This document shows positions 53,882 to 62,206 of a stretch of DNA of 64,000 nt, one piece after another. The notes under the pieces were generated by a model. The model saw only the letters and a program-made list of their open reading frames with translations. It ran no database searches and was not told the DNA's origin. How positions within the stretch are numbered: position 1 is the first letter of the stretch; the number at the start of each line of letters is the position of its first letter. The DNA comes from Maribacter sp. MMG018 (lineage in GTDB: Bacteria; Bacteroidota; Bacteroidia; Flavobacteriales; Flavobacteriaceae): positions 992,001-1,056,000 of the forward strand of contig NZ_JAGJEC010000001.1 of assembly GCF_018100785.1 (NCBI RefSeq), read 5' to 3'. The position numbers were made by a program, and so were the translations under genes.

Positions 53882-55333
53882 ATGCGAATTACCAAACAAA
53901 AGATAGGTCTTGTCCTAGGGCCGCTGGCTTTTTTTTATATTCTGTTTTTCTTTCATCCGGAAGGGTTGGGCGATAGGGCCAATGCGGTTTTGGCATCGGT
54001 GGCCTGGGTGGCCATATGGTGGGTTACGGAGGCAATTTCCATTATGGTGACGGCCTTGATGCCCATTGTTCTCTTTCCGCTTTCGGGCGGGTTGGAGCTG
54101 AGCGCTACCACGGCATCCTACGGGCATAAGTACATCTATCTTTATATAGGAGGGTTTATCTTGGCCATAGCGATAGAAAAATGGAACCTCCATAAGAGGA
54201 TAGCCCTGTCCATAATCAAATTGGTGGGAACCAATATCAATAGGATCATTCTTGGTTTTATGGTAGCCACGGCACTCTTGTCGATGTGGATCTCCAATAC
54301 GGCGGCGGCCGTGATGATCTTGCCCATGGCCATGGCCATTGTTACCCAATTAAAGGACAACCCGAACACCATAGAGAACGAGAATGTCCTTTTTGGAAAA
54401 GCTTTGATGTTGGCCATAGCCTATAGTGCGTCCATCGGGGGCATCGCCACTTTGATCGGCACCCCTACGAACCTTGTCCTGGTAGGGGTAGTACAGACCA
54501 CCTTCGAGAAAGAGATCACCTTTTCGCAATGGTTCGTTTTTGGTTTTCCGATAGCTGTCATCTTATTGTTCGTATGTTGGAAGTATTTGACAAGCTTCGC
54601 CTTTAAGTTCAGGCAAAAGGCATTTCCGGGCGGACGGGAGGAGATAGAGTCACAATTGAAGTCCTTGGGCAAAATGTCCTATGAGGAAAAAGGGGTTCTT
54701 GTGATCTTTTTTATTGCCGCATCCGCATGGATCTCTCGCTCTTTTTTGCTTCAGAAAATAATGCCATCACTGGACGATACGATCATAAGTATCATATCGG
54801 CTGTTCTTTTGTTCATAATACCTTCCGGTAAAAAAGGGGAACCTTTGCTTACCTGGAAAGATGCGGTCAAGCTCCCTTGGGGAGTGGTATTGCTGTTCGG
54901 GGGCGGTTTGGCCCTGGCGTCGGGATTTGAAAGTAGTGGATTGGCCCTGTGGATCGGGTCCAAATTGATGGCCTTAAAGACGGTTCCCTTTATAGTCCTG
55001 TTGTTGATATTGATAACCACGGTCAACTTTTTGACCGAAATGACTTCTAATATAGCCACGACAGCGATGTTGTTGCCTGTGCTTATATCATTGGCCCCGG
55101 TCTTGGGGGTACACCCCTATTACCTGATGATCGGTGCCACCGTGGCCGCATCCTGTGCTTTTATGTTACCGGTGGCAACACCCGCCAATGCCATCGTATT
55201 TGGGTCTGGCTACCTGAAAATAAGCGATATGGTAAACAAGGGAATATGGCTAAACCTCATTTCCATAGCGTTGCTGACCGCGTTCGTTTATTTTCTCCTT
55301 CCCCTTGTGTGGGACCTGGGGACAATAGGATGA
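53882..55333 (+). CDS. DASS (SLC13) family sodium/carboxylate transporter
   Basis: 483 residues, about eleven to twelve helices. The two Ser/Asn-Thr motifs that bind sodium and carboxylate are present: SIGGIATLIGTPTNLVLVG near 180 and EMTSNIATTAMLLPV near 380; the family end ATPANAIVFGSGYLKISDM is also present. It imports dicarboxylates or acyl amino-acid-like anions. It is the last gene of the locus, 2 nt after the racemase, so its cargo is probably the periplasmic product. The gene is G+C-richer than the surrounding genome. Confidence 0.93.
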   Translation: MRITKQKIGLVLGPLAFFYILFFFHPEGLGDRANAVLASVAWVAIWWVTEAISIMVTALMPIVLFPLSGGLELSATTASYGHKYIYLYIGGFILAIAIEKWNLHKRIALSIIKLVGTNINRIILGFMVATALLSMWISNTAAAVMILPMAMAIVTQLKDNPNTIENENVLFGKALMLAIAYSASIGGIATLIGTPTNLVLVGVVQTTFEKEITFSQWFVFGFPIAVILLFVCWKYLTSFAFKFRQKAFPGGREEIESQLKSLGKMSYEEKGVLVIFFIAASAWISRSFLLQKIMPSLDDTIISIISAVLLFIIPSGKKGEPLLTWKDAVKLPWGVVLLFGGGLALASGFESSGLALWIGSKLMALKTVPFIVLLLILITTVNFLTEMTSNIATTAMLLPVLISLAPVLGVHPYYLMIGATVAASCAFMLPVATPANAIVFGSGYLKISDMVNKGIWLNLISIALLTAFVYFLLPLVWDLGTIG

Positions 55334-55350
55334 CGAGAATTGTTTAAAAT

Positions 55351-55393
55351 AAAAAAACAGCACCTACTTAATTTTAGTAGGTGCTGTTTTTTT
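55351..55393. terminator. Very strong bidirectional terminator at the end of the locus
   Basis: Perfect 18-bp stem from the A-run through AAACAGCACCTACT to AGTAGGTGCTGTTT and its T-run, loop TAATTTT. It separates the DASS gene from the convergent tRNA-Arg. Confidence 0.9.
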
Positions 55394-55417
55394 ATAAAAC
55401 GGTTTAAAAATAAAAAG

Positions 55418-55489
55418 TAGCCTCGGCAAGAATCGAACTTGCATCTAAAGTTTAGGAAACTTCTATTCTATCCATTGAACTACGAGGCC
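55418..55489 (-). tRNA. tRNA-Arg, anticodon CCT
   Basis: 72-nt cloverleaf on the minus strand: acceptor GGCCTCG with CGAGGCT (the first pair is G-U), D stem GTTC/GAAT, anticodon stem GAAGT/ACTTT with loop TTCCTAA (anticodon CCT, reads AGG), T arm GCAAG-TTCGATT-CTTGC. The 3' CCA is not encoded. The 3' end of the tRNA faces the catabolic locus to its left. Confidence 0.93.
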
Positions 55490-55559
55490 AAATAGGCACG
55501 CAAAAATATAATTTTTTATCAATCTACACCACATCAAAGTTGGTGTTTTGTTGATATGT

Positions 55560-56270
55560 TCAATTTCTTTTGGCCCAAATCTCGTACATAGGCTCTCCCT
55601 TGCTGTTTTTGCCGGTGTGGTGCCAATCATTTCCCTTGATCTCGTAATTAAAATTAAGACTGGCCCCTACACGGGAATTATCTCTTGAAAAAAATTCGAT
55701 GTTCTCTGTGTAAACACCATTTTCGGCCGTATAGCTACCTCCTCCCGTTCCAGAAAATTTCATGGTCTCGGTATGATAGGCGACCCATTGAAAATATCCG
55801 TCCTTTAAAAACTTCAATGTTTTTCTTGGGTTTTCTTCTCCTCTTCTTTCTTGGCCGGTATCTGGCCCTCTGGTGGCAAATAGCCATTGTCCGTCCAGGT
55901 CTTGTTGAAGGCTTTCCATTTTTAGGAATATAAGTGTCGGTTTTTCCTTTAAGGTCAATAACTCGTTATCGATCATAAAGGGAATCTCCAATTGCTTCAG
56001 TTGGTCTTTTTCATAGTTCGAATTAAACTCTAAGGATACTTTTAGTACGTCGTCGTTTATGGTAAAGAATCCGCCCACGGTCTTTATAAAGGTAGCCGGA
56101 GAAGTTTTATATACGTTATAGATTATATAATCTCCATTAATTTTAATCTCATGACGTTCATTTCCGGTGTCCGAAACATAGATGCCCGATGGAATTTGGG
56201 CCTTTACCGTGATGGTAATGAGCAAAAAGACAATAAAGTAAGGTATAAATCGTGGTTTTGAATATTTCAT
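55560..56270 (-). CDS. Secreted protein, possibly lipocalin-like
   Basis: 236 residues, signal peptide ending near VKAQ (residue 25). The sequence is beta-rich, with GQWLFATRGPDTGQERRGEENPRKTLKFL and YTENIEFFSRDNSRVGASLNFNYEIKGNDWHHTG resembling the lipocalin-like proteins common in flavobacteria. No catalytic residues or metal site are recognised, and its neighbours (tRNA, polyamine operon) give no clue. Function unknown. Confidence 0.7.
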   Translation of the reverse strand: MKYSKPRFIPYFIVFLLITITVKAQIPSGIYVSDTGNERHEIKINGDYIIYNVYKTSPATFIKTVGGFFTINDDVLKVSLEFNSNYEKDQLKQLEIPFMIDNELLTLKEKPTLIFLKMESLQQDLDGQWLFATRGPDTGQERRGEENPRKTLKFLKDGYFQWVAYHTETMKFSGTGGGSYTAENGVYTENIEFFSRDNSRVGASLNFNYEIKGNDWHHTGKNSKGEPMYEIWAKRN

Positions 56271-56753
56271 TAGTATAGTTTTAGGATTAAAAATAACTAA
56301 TTACTGGATTGATAATAAACATTTTACGTGAATTTTAATTGGAGATTTGTTAATGTTCGAATTTTTTTTGTCCATTTGGCGTATTTTAAAAGAAAAGGGT
56401 TGTTTTTTCATTTTTTTTGTTTTCATTTGTCCCTTTAAATTAGAGGATACTCTAACTATAAGTTTTAGGCTTTTAGCTGAACATAATGCAATTTGTTTCT
56501 ATGTTCGGGCTTTTGGGAATTAGGAAGTCAAACCCAAGGGCAGCTTATGAGATGAGCGACCGAATTTTAAAGCTAACTTCCGATTTTAATACTTCTATTG
56601 TGCAAAGTCAGCACATCTATTTTTTCATTCCTACTACCCGGGAACAGATTCGTATTTGATTTTGATCGTAGCCATCATGTTTTCTTAACATAAAGTGAGC
56701 CTTGCGCATCAATTTTTAAACGAATTTTCAATCTTAATAATTGCTGTTCTTAA
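56271..56753. other. Intergenic region upstream of the polyamine operon
   Basis: 483 bases. It contains a small TTAGAG-GATA-CTCTAA hairpin (56440-56455) and the 57-codon reading frame listed below. No clear promoter consensus was found. Confidence 0.45.
56486..56659 (+). CDS. Possible small protein of 57 residues upstream of speA
   Basis: Open frame ATG to TGA, beginning MQFVSMFGLLGIRKSNPRAA and ending PTTREQIRI. The amphipathic, mixed composition is compatible with a real protein, but 57 codons can be open by chance and no family is recognised. It may be a leader peptide for the polyamine operon, which starts 94 bases after its stop. Confidence 0.25.
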   Translation: MQFVSMFGLLGIRKSNPRAAYEMSDRILKLTSDFNTSIVQSQHIYFFIPTTREQIRI

Positions 56754-58199
56754 ATGAATACTAAATATATTGATCTGATCGATCAAACTTATTTTTTTCC
56801 GCAAGAAGAATTTAATCTTGACGGAGACCTTCTTAGATTTCACGACATTCCCCTGAACGAATTGGTGGAAGAATATGGTAGCCCTTTAAAATTCACGTAT
56901 TTGCCCAAAATATCGGAGAATATAAGTAGAGCCAAGAATTGGTTCGCAAATGCCATCGAAAAAAACAATTATAAGGGCAAGTACCATTATTGTTATTGTA
57001 CAAAAAGCTCGCATTTTCAACATATACTGCACGAGGCCCTTAAGAACGAAATACATATAGAAACCTCTTCGGCCTTTGATATCAATATAGTAGAGCAGTT
57101 AAAGAAAGATGGAAAGTTAAAGGATAATGCCTTTGTGATCTGTAATGGCTTTAAGCGAGACCAGTACATAGATAATATTGCTAGGTTGATCAATGAAGGG
57201 CATAGCAATTGTATTCCCGTTATAGATAATTATGAGGAGATAGAGCTTCTTTCACGTGGTATAGAGGATACCTTTAAGGTCGGTATCCGTATTGCATCCG
57301 AAGAAGAACCTAAATTTGAGTTTTATACTTCTAGGTTAGGTATTGGTTACAAGAGTATAGTGCCTTTTTATGAAAACCAGATCAAGGATAACGATAAGGT
57401 AGAGTTGAAAATGCTCCATTTTTTTATCAATACCGGTATTCGTGACAATGCCTATTATTGGAACGAACTGGCAAAATGCCTTAAGGTGTATGTGCGCCTA
57501 AAAAAGATGTGCCCCTCTTTGGATAGTTTAAATATTGGGGGAGGTTTCCCCATAAAGAACTCATTGGCTTTCGAGTACGACTATCAGTATATGGTAGATG
57601 AAATTTTAAACCAGATCAATATTGCCTGCGCAGAGGCAGATGTGCCCGTCCCCCATATATTTACCGAATTTGGAAGTTTTACGGTTGGCGAGAGTGGTGG
57701 GGCCATTTATGAAATACTATACCAGAAGCAACAGAACGATAGGGAAAAATGGAATATGATAGATTCATCCTTCATTACCACCTTACCCGATACATGGGCC
57801 ATAAACAAACGTTTTATTATGCTGCCGATAAACCGTTGGCACGATGAGTATGAACGTGTGCTGTTAGGGGGACTAACATGTGATAGCGATGATTATTACA
57901 ATAGCGAGCAGAACATGAACGCTATATATCTGCCAAAATATAAAAGGGACAAACCTTTATATATCTGTTTTTTTAATACCGGTGCGTACCAAGAAACTAT
58001 AGGCGGTTATGGTGGCTTGCAACATTGTTTAATACCACAGCCCAAACATATTCTTATAGATAAGGACGAAGAAGGCAATATGATCACAACACTCTTTAAC
58101 CCACAACAAAAATCGGACGACCTATTAAAAATACTGGGTTATGAAAGTAAGGTAGAAAAAGAGAAAGAGCCCATTATAATGGAAGAAATACCAATCTAA
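56754..58199 (+). CDS. speA: Arginine decarboxylase (biosynthetic, PLP fold III)
   Basis: 481 residues. PLP-dependent decarboxylase of the alanine-racemase-like fold; the PLP Lys is in YHYCYCTKSSH (about residue 82), the Gly-rich phosphate loop in NIGGGFPI and the catalytic Cys-Asp near GLTCDSDDY. It converts arginine to agmatine. It is shorter than the E. coli SpeA (about 650) because it lacks the extra helical insertions, a form typical of Bacteroidetes. The agmatinase gene 26 nt downstream supports arginine rather than ornithine or diaminopimelate as substrate. Confidence 0.85.
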   Translation: MNTKYIDLIDQTYFFPQEEFNLDGDLLRFHDIPLNELVEEYGSPLKFTYLPKISENISRAKNWFANAIEKNNYKGKYHYCYCTKSSHFQHILHEALKNEIHIETSSAFDINIVEQLKKDGKLKDNAFVICNGFKRDQYIDNIARLINEGHSNCIPVIDNYEEIELLSRGIEDTFKVGIRIASEEEPKFEFYTSRLGIGYKSIVPFYENQIKDNDKVELKMLHFFINTGIRDNAYYWNELAKCLKVYVRLKKMCPSLDSLNIGGGFPIKNSLAFEYDYQYMVDEILNQINIACAEADVPVPHIFTEFGSFTVGESGGAIYEILYQKQQNDREKWNMIDSSFITTLPDTWAINKRFIMLPINRWHDEYERVLLGGLTCDSDDYYNSEQNMNAIYLPKYKRDKPLYICFFNTGAYQETIGGYGGLQHCLIPQPKHILIDKDEEGNMITTLFNPQQKSDDLLKILGYESKVEKEKEPIIMEEIPI

Positions 58200-58225
58200 C
58201 TTTAAACCAATTAAAATTTTAAGTA

Positions 58226-59164
58226 ATGAGTACATCGAAGAATTATGCGGGTATCCCTGATACATTCGCACAATTGGAAACCGCCAAGGTTATTTTGATA
58301 CCCGTTCCGTATGACGGAACAAGTACATGGGGCAAGGGTGCCGACAAGGGGCCGGATGCATTTTTAGAAGCCTCTGAGAATATGGAGCTTTATGATATAG
58401 AAACCGATACAGAGGTGTATGAGCAAGGGGTTTATTTGGCGGACGCCATTACCGAGAACAGCTCGCCAGAGGCAATGGTAAATGCAGTGCATAAGGTGAC
58501 CAAAGACTATATTAAACGCAATAAGTTCGTTACATTGTTCGGAGGTGAACATTCTATCTCTATAGGCAGTATAAGGGCCTTTAGCGAATGTTTTGACAAC
58601 CTTACGGTTTTACATATCGATGCGCATGCCGATTTGCGAGAATCTTATGAAGGTACCAAGTGTAACCATGCCTGTGCCGTACACGAAGCAAGCCAAACTA
58701 CGAATTTGGTACAAGTGGGTATCCGTTCTATGGATGCCATTGAAAAAACGTTTATGGACGAGGAAAAAACCTTCTTCGCCCATGATATGGTAGCCGATGA
58801 GTATTGGATGGACAAGGTAATAGATACCATGACAGATAATGTCTTCATAACCTTTGATCTAGATGCTCTGGACCCCTCTATTATGCCTTCTACGGGTACA
58901 CCCGAACCGGGCGGTCTTTTATGGTACGAGTCGTTGGAATTCTTGAAACAGGTGTTCGAAGAAAAAAATGTGGTCGGTTTTGATATTGTAGAACTTTGCC
59001 CTAACCCTGCCGACAAGTCGTCAGACTTTTTGGCGGCAAAACTATACTACAAAATGTTGAGCTATAAGTTTATGGGGCAACAAGTAGAGGATAATTATGA
59101 CAATACCTACGATGTAGATTATAAATCCAGCAACAGTTTAAAATTTAATGATGATGAAGAATAA
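58226..59164 (+). CDS. speB: Agmatinase
   Basis: 312 residues, ureohydrolase family with all manganese ligands visible: GGEHSISIG, HIDAHADLRE and FDLDALDPSIMPSTGTPEPGG. It cleaves agmatine to putrescine and urea. It lies between the arginine decarboxylase and the deoxyhypusine-synthase-like gene, and its last 17 nt overlap the latter's start, so they are cotranslated. Confidence 0.93.
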   Translation: MSTSKNYAGIPDTFAQLETAKVILIPVPYDGTSTWGKGADKGPDAFLEASENMELYDIETDTEVYEQGVYLADAITENSSPEAMVNAVHKVTKDYIKRNKFVTLFGGEHSISIGSIRAFSECFDNLTVLHIDAHADLRESYEGTKCNHACAVHEASQTTNLVQVGIRSMDAIEKTFMDEEKTFFAHDMVADEYWMDKVIDTMTDNVFITFDLDALDPSIMPSTGTPEPGGLLWYESLEFLKQVFEEKNVVGFDIVELCPNPADKSSDFLAAKLYYKMLSYKFMGQQVEDNYDNTYDVDYKSSNSLKFNDDEE

Positions 59165-60128
59165 GGGAGCTATCTCTAATTTTATAGAGAAGTACTATTT
59201 GCACTTTAATGCCGCTACAGTAGTAGATGCCGCCAAGGCATACGAAGCACAATTGGATAACGGGGCCAAAATGTTGGTGTCGTTGGCAGGTGCTATGAGT
59301 ACGGCAGAACTGGGAAAAATTTTTGCAGAGATGATCCGTCAAGATAAAGTGCATATTGTTTCATGTACAGGGGCTAATTTAGAAGAGGATATCATGAACT
59401 TGGTGGCACATTCGCATTACAAGCGCGTACCGGAATATCGTGACCTCACCCCGCAGGACGAATGGAATTTATTGGAAAAAGGATTGAACAGGGTTACCGA
59501 TACCTGTATACCCGAAGAAGAAGCTTTCCGTAGGTTGCAAAATCATATTTTTAAGATATGGAAAGCTGCCGATGATAAAGGCGAACGTTACTTGCCACAT
59601 GAGTTTATGTACAAGTTGTTGCTTTCGGGTGTTTTGGAAGAGTATTACGAAATAGACCTTAAAGATTCTTGGATGTACGCCGCTGCCGAGAAAAACTTGC
59701 CGATCGTATGTCCGGGATGGGAAGACAGTACCATGGGCAATATTTTTGCGTCTTATGTAATGAAGGGGGATTTAAAGGCCAGCACCATGAAATCGGGTAT
59801 TGAGTACATGACGTTTTTGGCCGATTGGTATACCGATAATTCTGAAAAGGGAATAGGCTTCTTTCAGATAGGAGGGGGTATTGCCGGTGATTTTCCTATT
59901 TGCGTAGTGCCCATGTTGTATCAAGATATGGAACGTACAGATACTCCTTTTTGGAGCTACTTTTGTCAAATAAGCGACTCTACTACCAGTTACGGGTCTT
60001 ATTCCGGAGCTGTGCCCAACGAAAAGATCACTTGGGGAAAATTGGATATAAATACCCCAAAATTCATTATCGAGAGTGATGCGACCATTGTTGCACCATT
60101 AATTTTCGCATACCTTTTGGACTTATAG
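59148..60128 (+). CDS. Deoxyhypusine synthase-like protein
   Basis: 326 residues, NAD-dependent family. The catalytic Lys is kept in PNEKITWGKLD, with SGAVPNE in front and GGGIAGDFPICVVPML as the substrate loop. Eukaryotic and archaeal members modify eIF5A with spermidine; bacteria have no eIF5A, and the bacterial homologues are thought to make homospermidine or another polyamine. Cotranslation with agmatinase (putrescine donor) fits a polyamine synthase. Which of three adjacent ATG codons (59148, 59151, 59154) is used is uncertain. Confidence 0.9.
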   Translation: MMMKNKGAISNFIEKYYLHFNAATVVDAAKAYEAQLDNGAKMLVSLAGAMSTAELGKIFAEMIRQDKVHIVSCTGANLEEDIMNLVAHSHYKRVPEYRDLTPQDEWNLLEKGLNRVTDTCIPEEEAFRRLQNHIFKIWKAADDKGERYLPHEFMYKLLLSGVLEEYYEIDLKDSWMYAAAEKNLPIVCPGWEDSTMGNIFASYVMKGDLKASTMKSGIEYMTFLADWYTDNSEKGIGFFQIGGGIAGDFPICVVPMLYQDMERTDTPFWSYFCQISDSTTSYGSYSGAVPNEKITWGKLDINTPKFIIESDATIVAPLIFAYLLDL

Positions 60129-60130
60129 CT

Positions 60131-60454
60131 ATGGACAAGAATGCACATTTAAAAAGAGTCATTGTTGATTTTAAGAAATTGACCCCCGAGGTATTGAAAC
60201 TTTTGGTAGAAAGATACCCCGATGGGTATGATGACAGAAATATTATCTCGTTCAAAAATGCCCAAGGAGAACGTATAGAAGCAGTAGAGGTGTTGACCGA
60301 GGATACCAAGTATTTGGTAAAGATCAGTGCCAAGCTAGAGTATACTATGGAGAATTATGATGAGGATGACTATGAGGATTTTGACGATGACGACCCAAAA
60401 GCGGTAATAGCACCCAACCCAAAAGACATGGTAGACGGTGACGACGAGGACTAA
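60131..60454 (+). CDS. Small acidic protein of the polyamine operon
   Basis: 107 residues, starting 2 nt after the deoxyhypusine-synthase-like gene, so it is translationally coupled to it. Residues 1-70 are mixed and could fold (KRVIVDFKKLTPEVLKLLVERYPDGY); the C terminus is extremely acidic (NYDEDDYEDFDDDDP, then MVDGDDED). No known family is recognised. A polyanionic tail might bind polyamines; this is speculation. Confidence 0.8.
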   Translation: MDKNAHLKRVIVDFKKLTPEVLKLLVERYPDGYDDRNIISFKNAQGERIEAVEVLTEDTKYLVKISAKLEYTMENYDEDDYEDFDDDDPKAVIAPNPKDMVDGDDED

Positions 60455-60502
60455 CACAGGTCGCCACCGCTATGGTGATAATATCATTACAAACATATTA
60501 CG

Positions 60503-60522
60503 GGCCCTAGTTTTCTAGGGCC
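60503..60522 (+). terminator. Hairpin after the polyamine operon
   Basis: GGCCCTAG-TTTT-CTAGGGCC, perfect 8-bp G+C-rich stem, 48 bases past the last stop codon. No T-run follows. Confidence 0.5.
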
Positions 60523-60718
60523 ATTGCCCTTGCGACAAATAGGGTTATGGTCATACTACTATACGTACTTTTCTGGAATGACTGATTTTTAGAAAAATCT
60601 AATGAGAGCAACTTTCTTTATTAGTTAAGTAAAAATTTCTAACTTTCATTTTAATAAACAACAAACCGCTGTAAATCATTTTGGTATGGTAGGGTGCAGC
60701 GGATAAAAAACCATTCCC

Positions 60719-61147
60719 GTGAAATTCAAGAGTAAGAAAGACACCTTGTTCAGTTTGGTGATATTGGGTACGTGCGGTTTAATGCTGGTATTAACGGTTA
60801 CAGGTATTCTAAAGGGAGAAATGGATCCCGATGAATATTGGACCTTGCCTATTGTAATCGGTGTTTGCCTGGCATTATTGTGGTTTTATTTTGGCACTTA
60901 CTATGAACTGGGCAAAGAAGGCCTTACTTACAGAAGCGGACCGATCCGCGGAAAAATCCGTTTAGACCGCATTACCGAAATTGTAAAAGGAAAGACCCTC
61001 TGGGTAGGTTTTAGGCCAGCGACCTCTAGAAAAGGACTCATTGTTAAGTACGATACCTATAACGAAATTTATATAAGTCCACTGACGAATGAATCGTTTG
61101 TCAAAAAAATACTGGAACTAAAAAGCGATATCAAAATAAGTGAATAA
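60719..61147 (+). CDS. PH-domain-like membrane protein
   Basis: 142 residues from a GTG start at 60719. Two hydrophobic helices (about 9-31 and 42-61) precede a bacterial PH-like domain (about 64-140: YYELGKEGLTYRSGPIRGKIRLDRITEI and GLIVKYDTYNEIYISP). Similar small proteins are widespread but of unknown function. It converges on the threonine dehydrogenase gene with a shared hairpin terminator between. Confidence 0.75.
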   Translation: MKFKSKKDTLFSLVILGTCGLMLVLTVTGILKGEMDPDEYWTLPIVIGVCLALLWFYFGTYYELGKEGLTYRSGPIRGKIRLDRITEIVKGKTLWVGFRPATSRKGLIVKYDTYNEIYISPLTNESFVKKILELKSDIKISE

Positions 61148-61148
61148 A

Positions 61149-61175
61149 CGGTACCCAATTTGTGGTCGGGTACCG
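61149..61175. terminator. Hairpin between convergent genes
   Basis: CGGTACCC / GGGTACCG, 8-bp perfect stem with an 11-base loop; placed between the PH-domain gene and the threonine dehydrogenase gene. Confidence 0.6.
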
Positions 61176-61180
61176 TATTC

Positions 61181-62140
61181 TTATTCTGCTTCTGCTTTGT
61201 TCTTTTTTAGGTTTGACAGCATTGTAGCGGTCGTTTTATCTAGATCAAAGTCCGCTTTCCATCCCCAATCTGCGCGGGCATCCGAATCATCGATACTACT
61301 GGGCCAAGAATCTGCGATTGCTTGTCTAAAATCGGGTTCGTACGTAATGGTGAAATCAGGAATATGCTGTTGAATGTTTTGGGCGATATCTTCGGGTTTA
61401 AAGCTCATGGCCGCCAAATTATACGACGAGCGTACTTTAATGTCCTCGGCATCGGCTTCCATAATCTGTAGGGTTGCTTTTATGGCATCGTCCATATACA
61501 TCATGGGCAGTACAGTGTCCTTCTTTAAAAAACAGTTGTAGGTGCCTTCTTCAAGTGCTTTATGGTAGATCTCTACGGCATAATCTGTGGTGCCGCCACC
61601 TGGCATGGTTTTCCAACTGATCAGGCCGGGATAACGAATGCTGCGTACATCAACATCAAAGTTTTTAAAATAATACTCGCACCAACGTTCTCCAGATTGT
61701 TTACTAATACCGTAAACGGTACTAGGTTCCATAATCGTGTTTTGCGGGGTAGCTTCTTTGGGCGTATTGGGTCCAAAAACAGCAATACTGGAAGGCCAGA
61801 ATATCTTGTCCACTTTCTTTTCCTTGCCCAAATTCAGTACATTGAAAAGAGAGTTCATATTAAGGTTCCATGCGCGCATTGGAAATTTCTCTGCCGTGGC
61901 GCTCAACATGGCGGCCATCAGGTATATTTCACTAATTTCATAGTAGGCGATTATCTCCTCTAAAGCATTGGAATCGGTAGCGTCCAAGATTTCGAAAGGT
62001 CCCGAATTCATCAATGTTTCGTTACCCTCCCTTATATCACTTGCTATGACATGGTCGTTGCCGTATTTTTTTCTTAGGGTCATAGTCAACTCCGTTCCTA
62101 TTTGCCCACAAGCACCTATAATCAAAATGTATTTCTCCAT
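61181..62140 (-). CDS. NAD-dependent epimerase-type L-threonine 3-dehydrogenase
   Basis: 319 residues, extended short-chain (GalE-like) fold with the NAD motif GACGQIG (residues 9-15), Ser in WPSSIAVFG and Tyr-x3-Lys in VYGISK. RYPGLISWKTMPGGGTTDYAVEIYHKAL is the segment characteristic of the UDP-galactose-epimerase-like threonine dehydrogenases found in flavobacteria. It oxidises threonine to 2-amino-3-ketobutyrate. The usual partner Kbl lyase is not adjacent. Confidence 0.85.
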   Translation of the reverse strand: MEKYILIIGACGQIGTELTMTLRKKYGNDHVIASDIREGNETLMNSGPFEILDATDSNALEEIIAYYEISEIYLMAAMLSATAEKFPMRAWNLNMNSLFNVLNLGKEKKVDKIFWPSSIAVFGPNTPKEATPQNTIMEPSTVYGISKQSGERWCEYYFKNFDVDVRSIRYPGLISWKTMPGGGTTDYAVEIYHKALEEGTYNCFLKKDTVLPMMYMDDAIKATLQIMEADAEDIKVRSSYNLAAMSFKPEDIAQNIQQHIPDFTITYEPDFRQAIADSWPSSIDDSDARADWGWKADFDLDKTTATMLSNLKKNKAEAE

Positions 62141-62206
62141 TAAAAAAAGAAGTTAAATAGCTAATTCGGTAAAGATAACTTTTCTTAAAATTTGTACATT
62201 CGTTCT

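Noticed and set aside
36403..55489. Formal integrated genomic island with tRNA attachment sites
   Set aside because: No integrase, relaxase, transposase or duplicated tRNA end was seen, so only a weak hint is reported.
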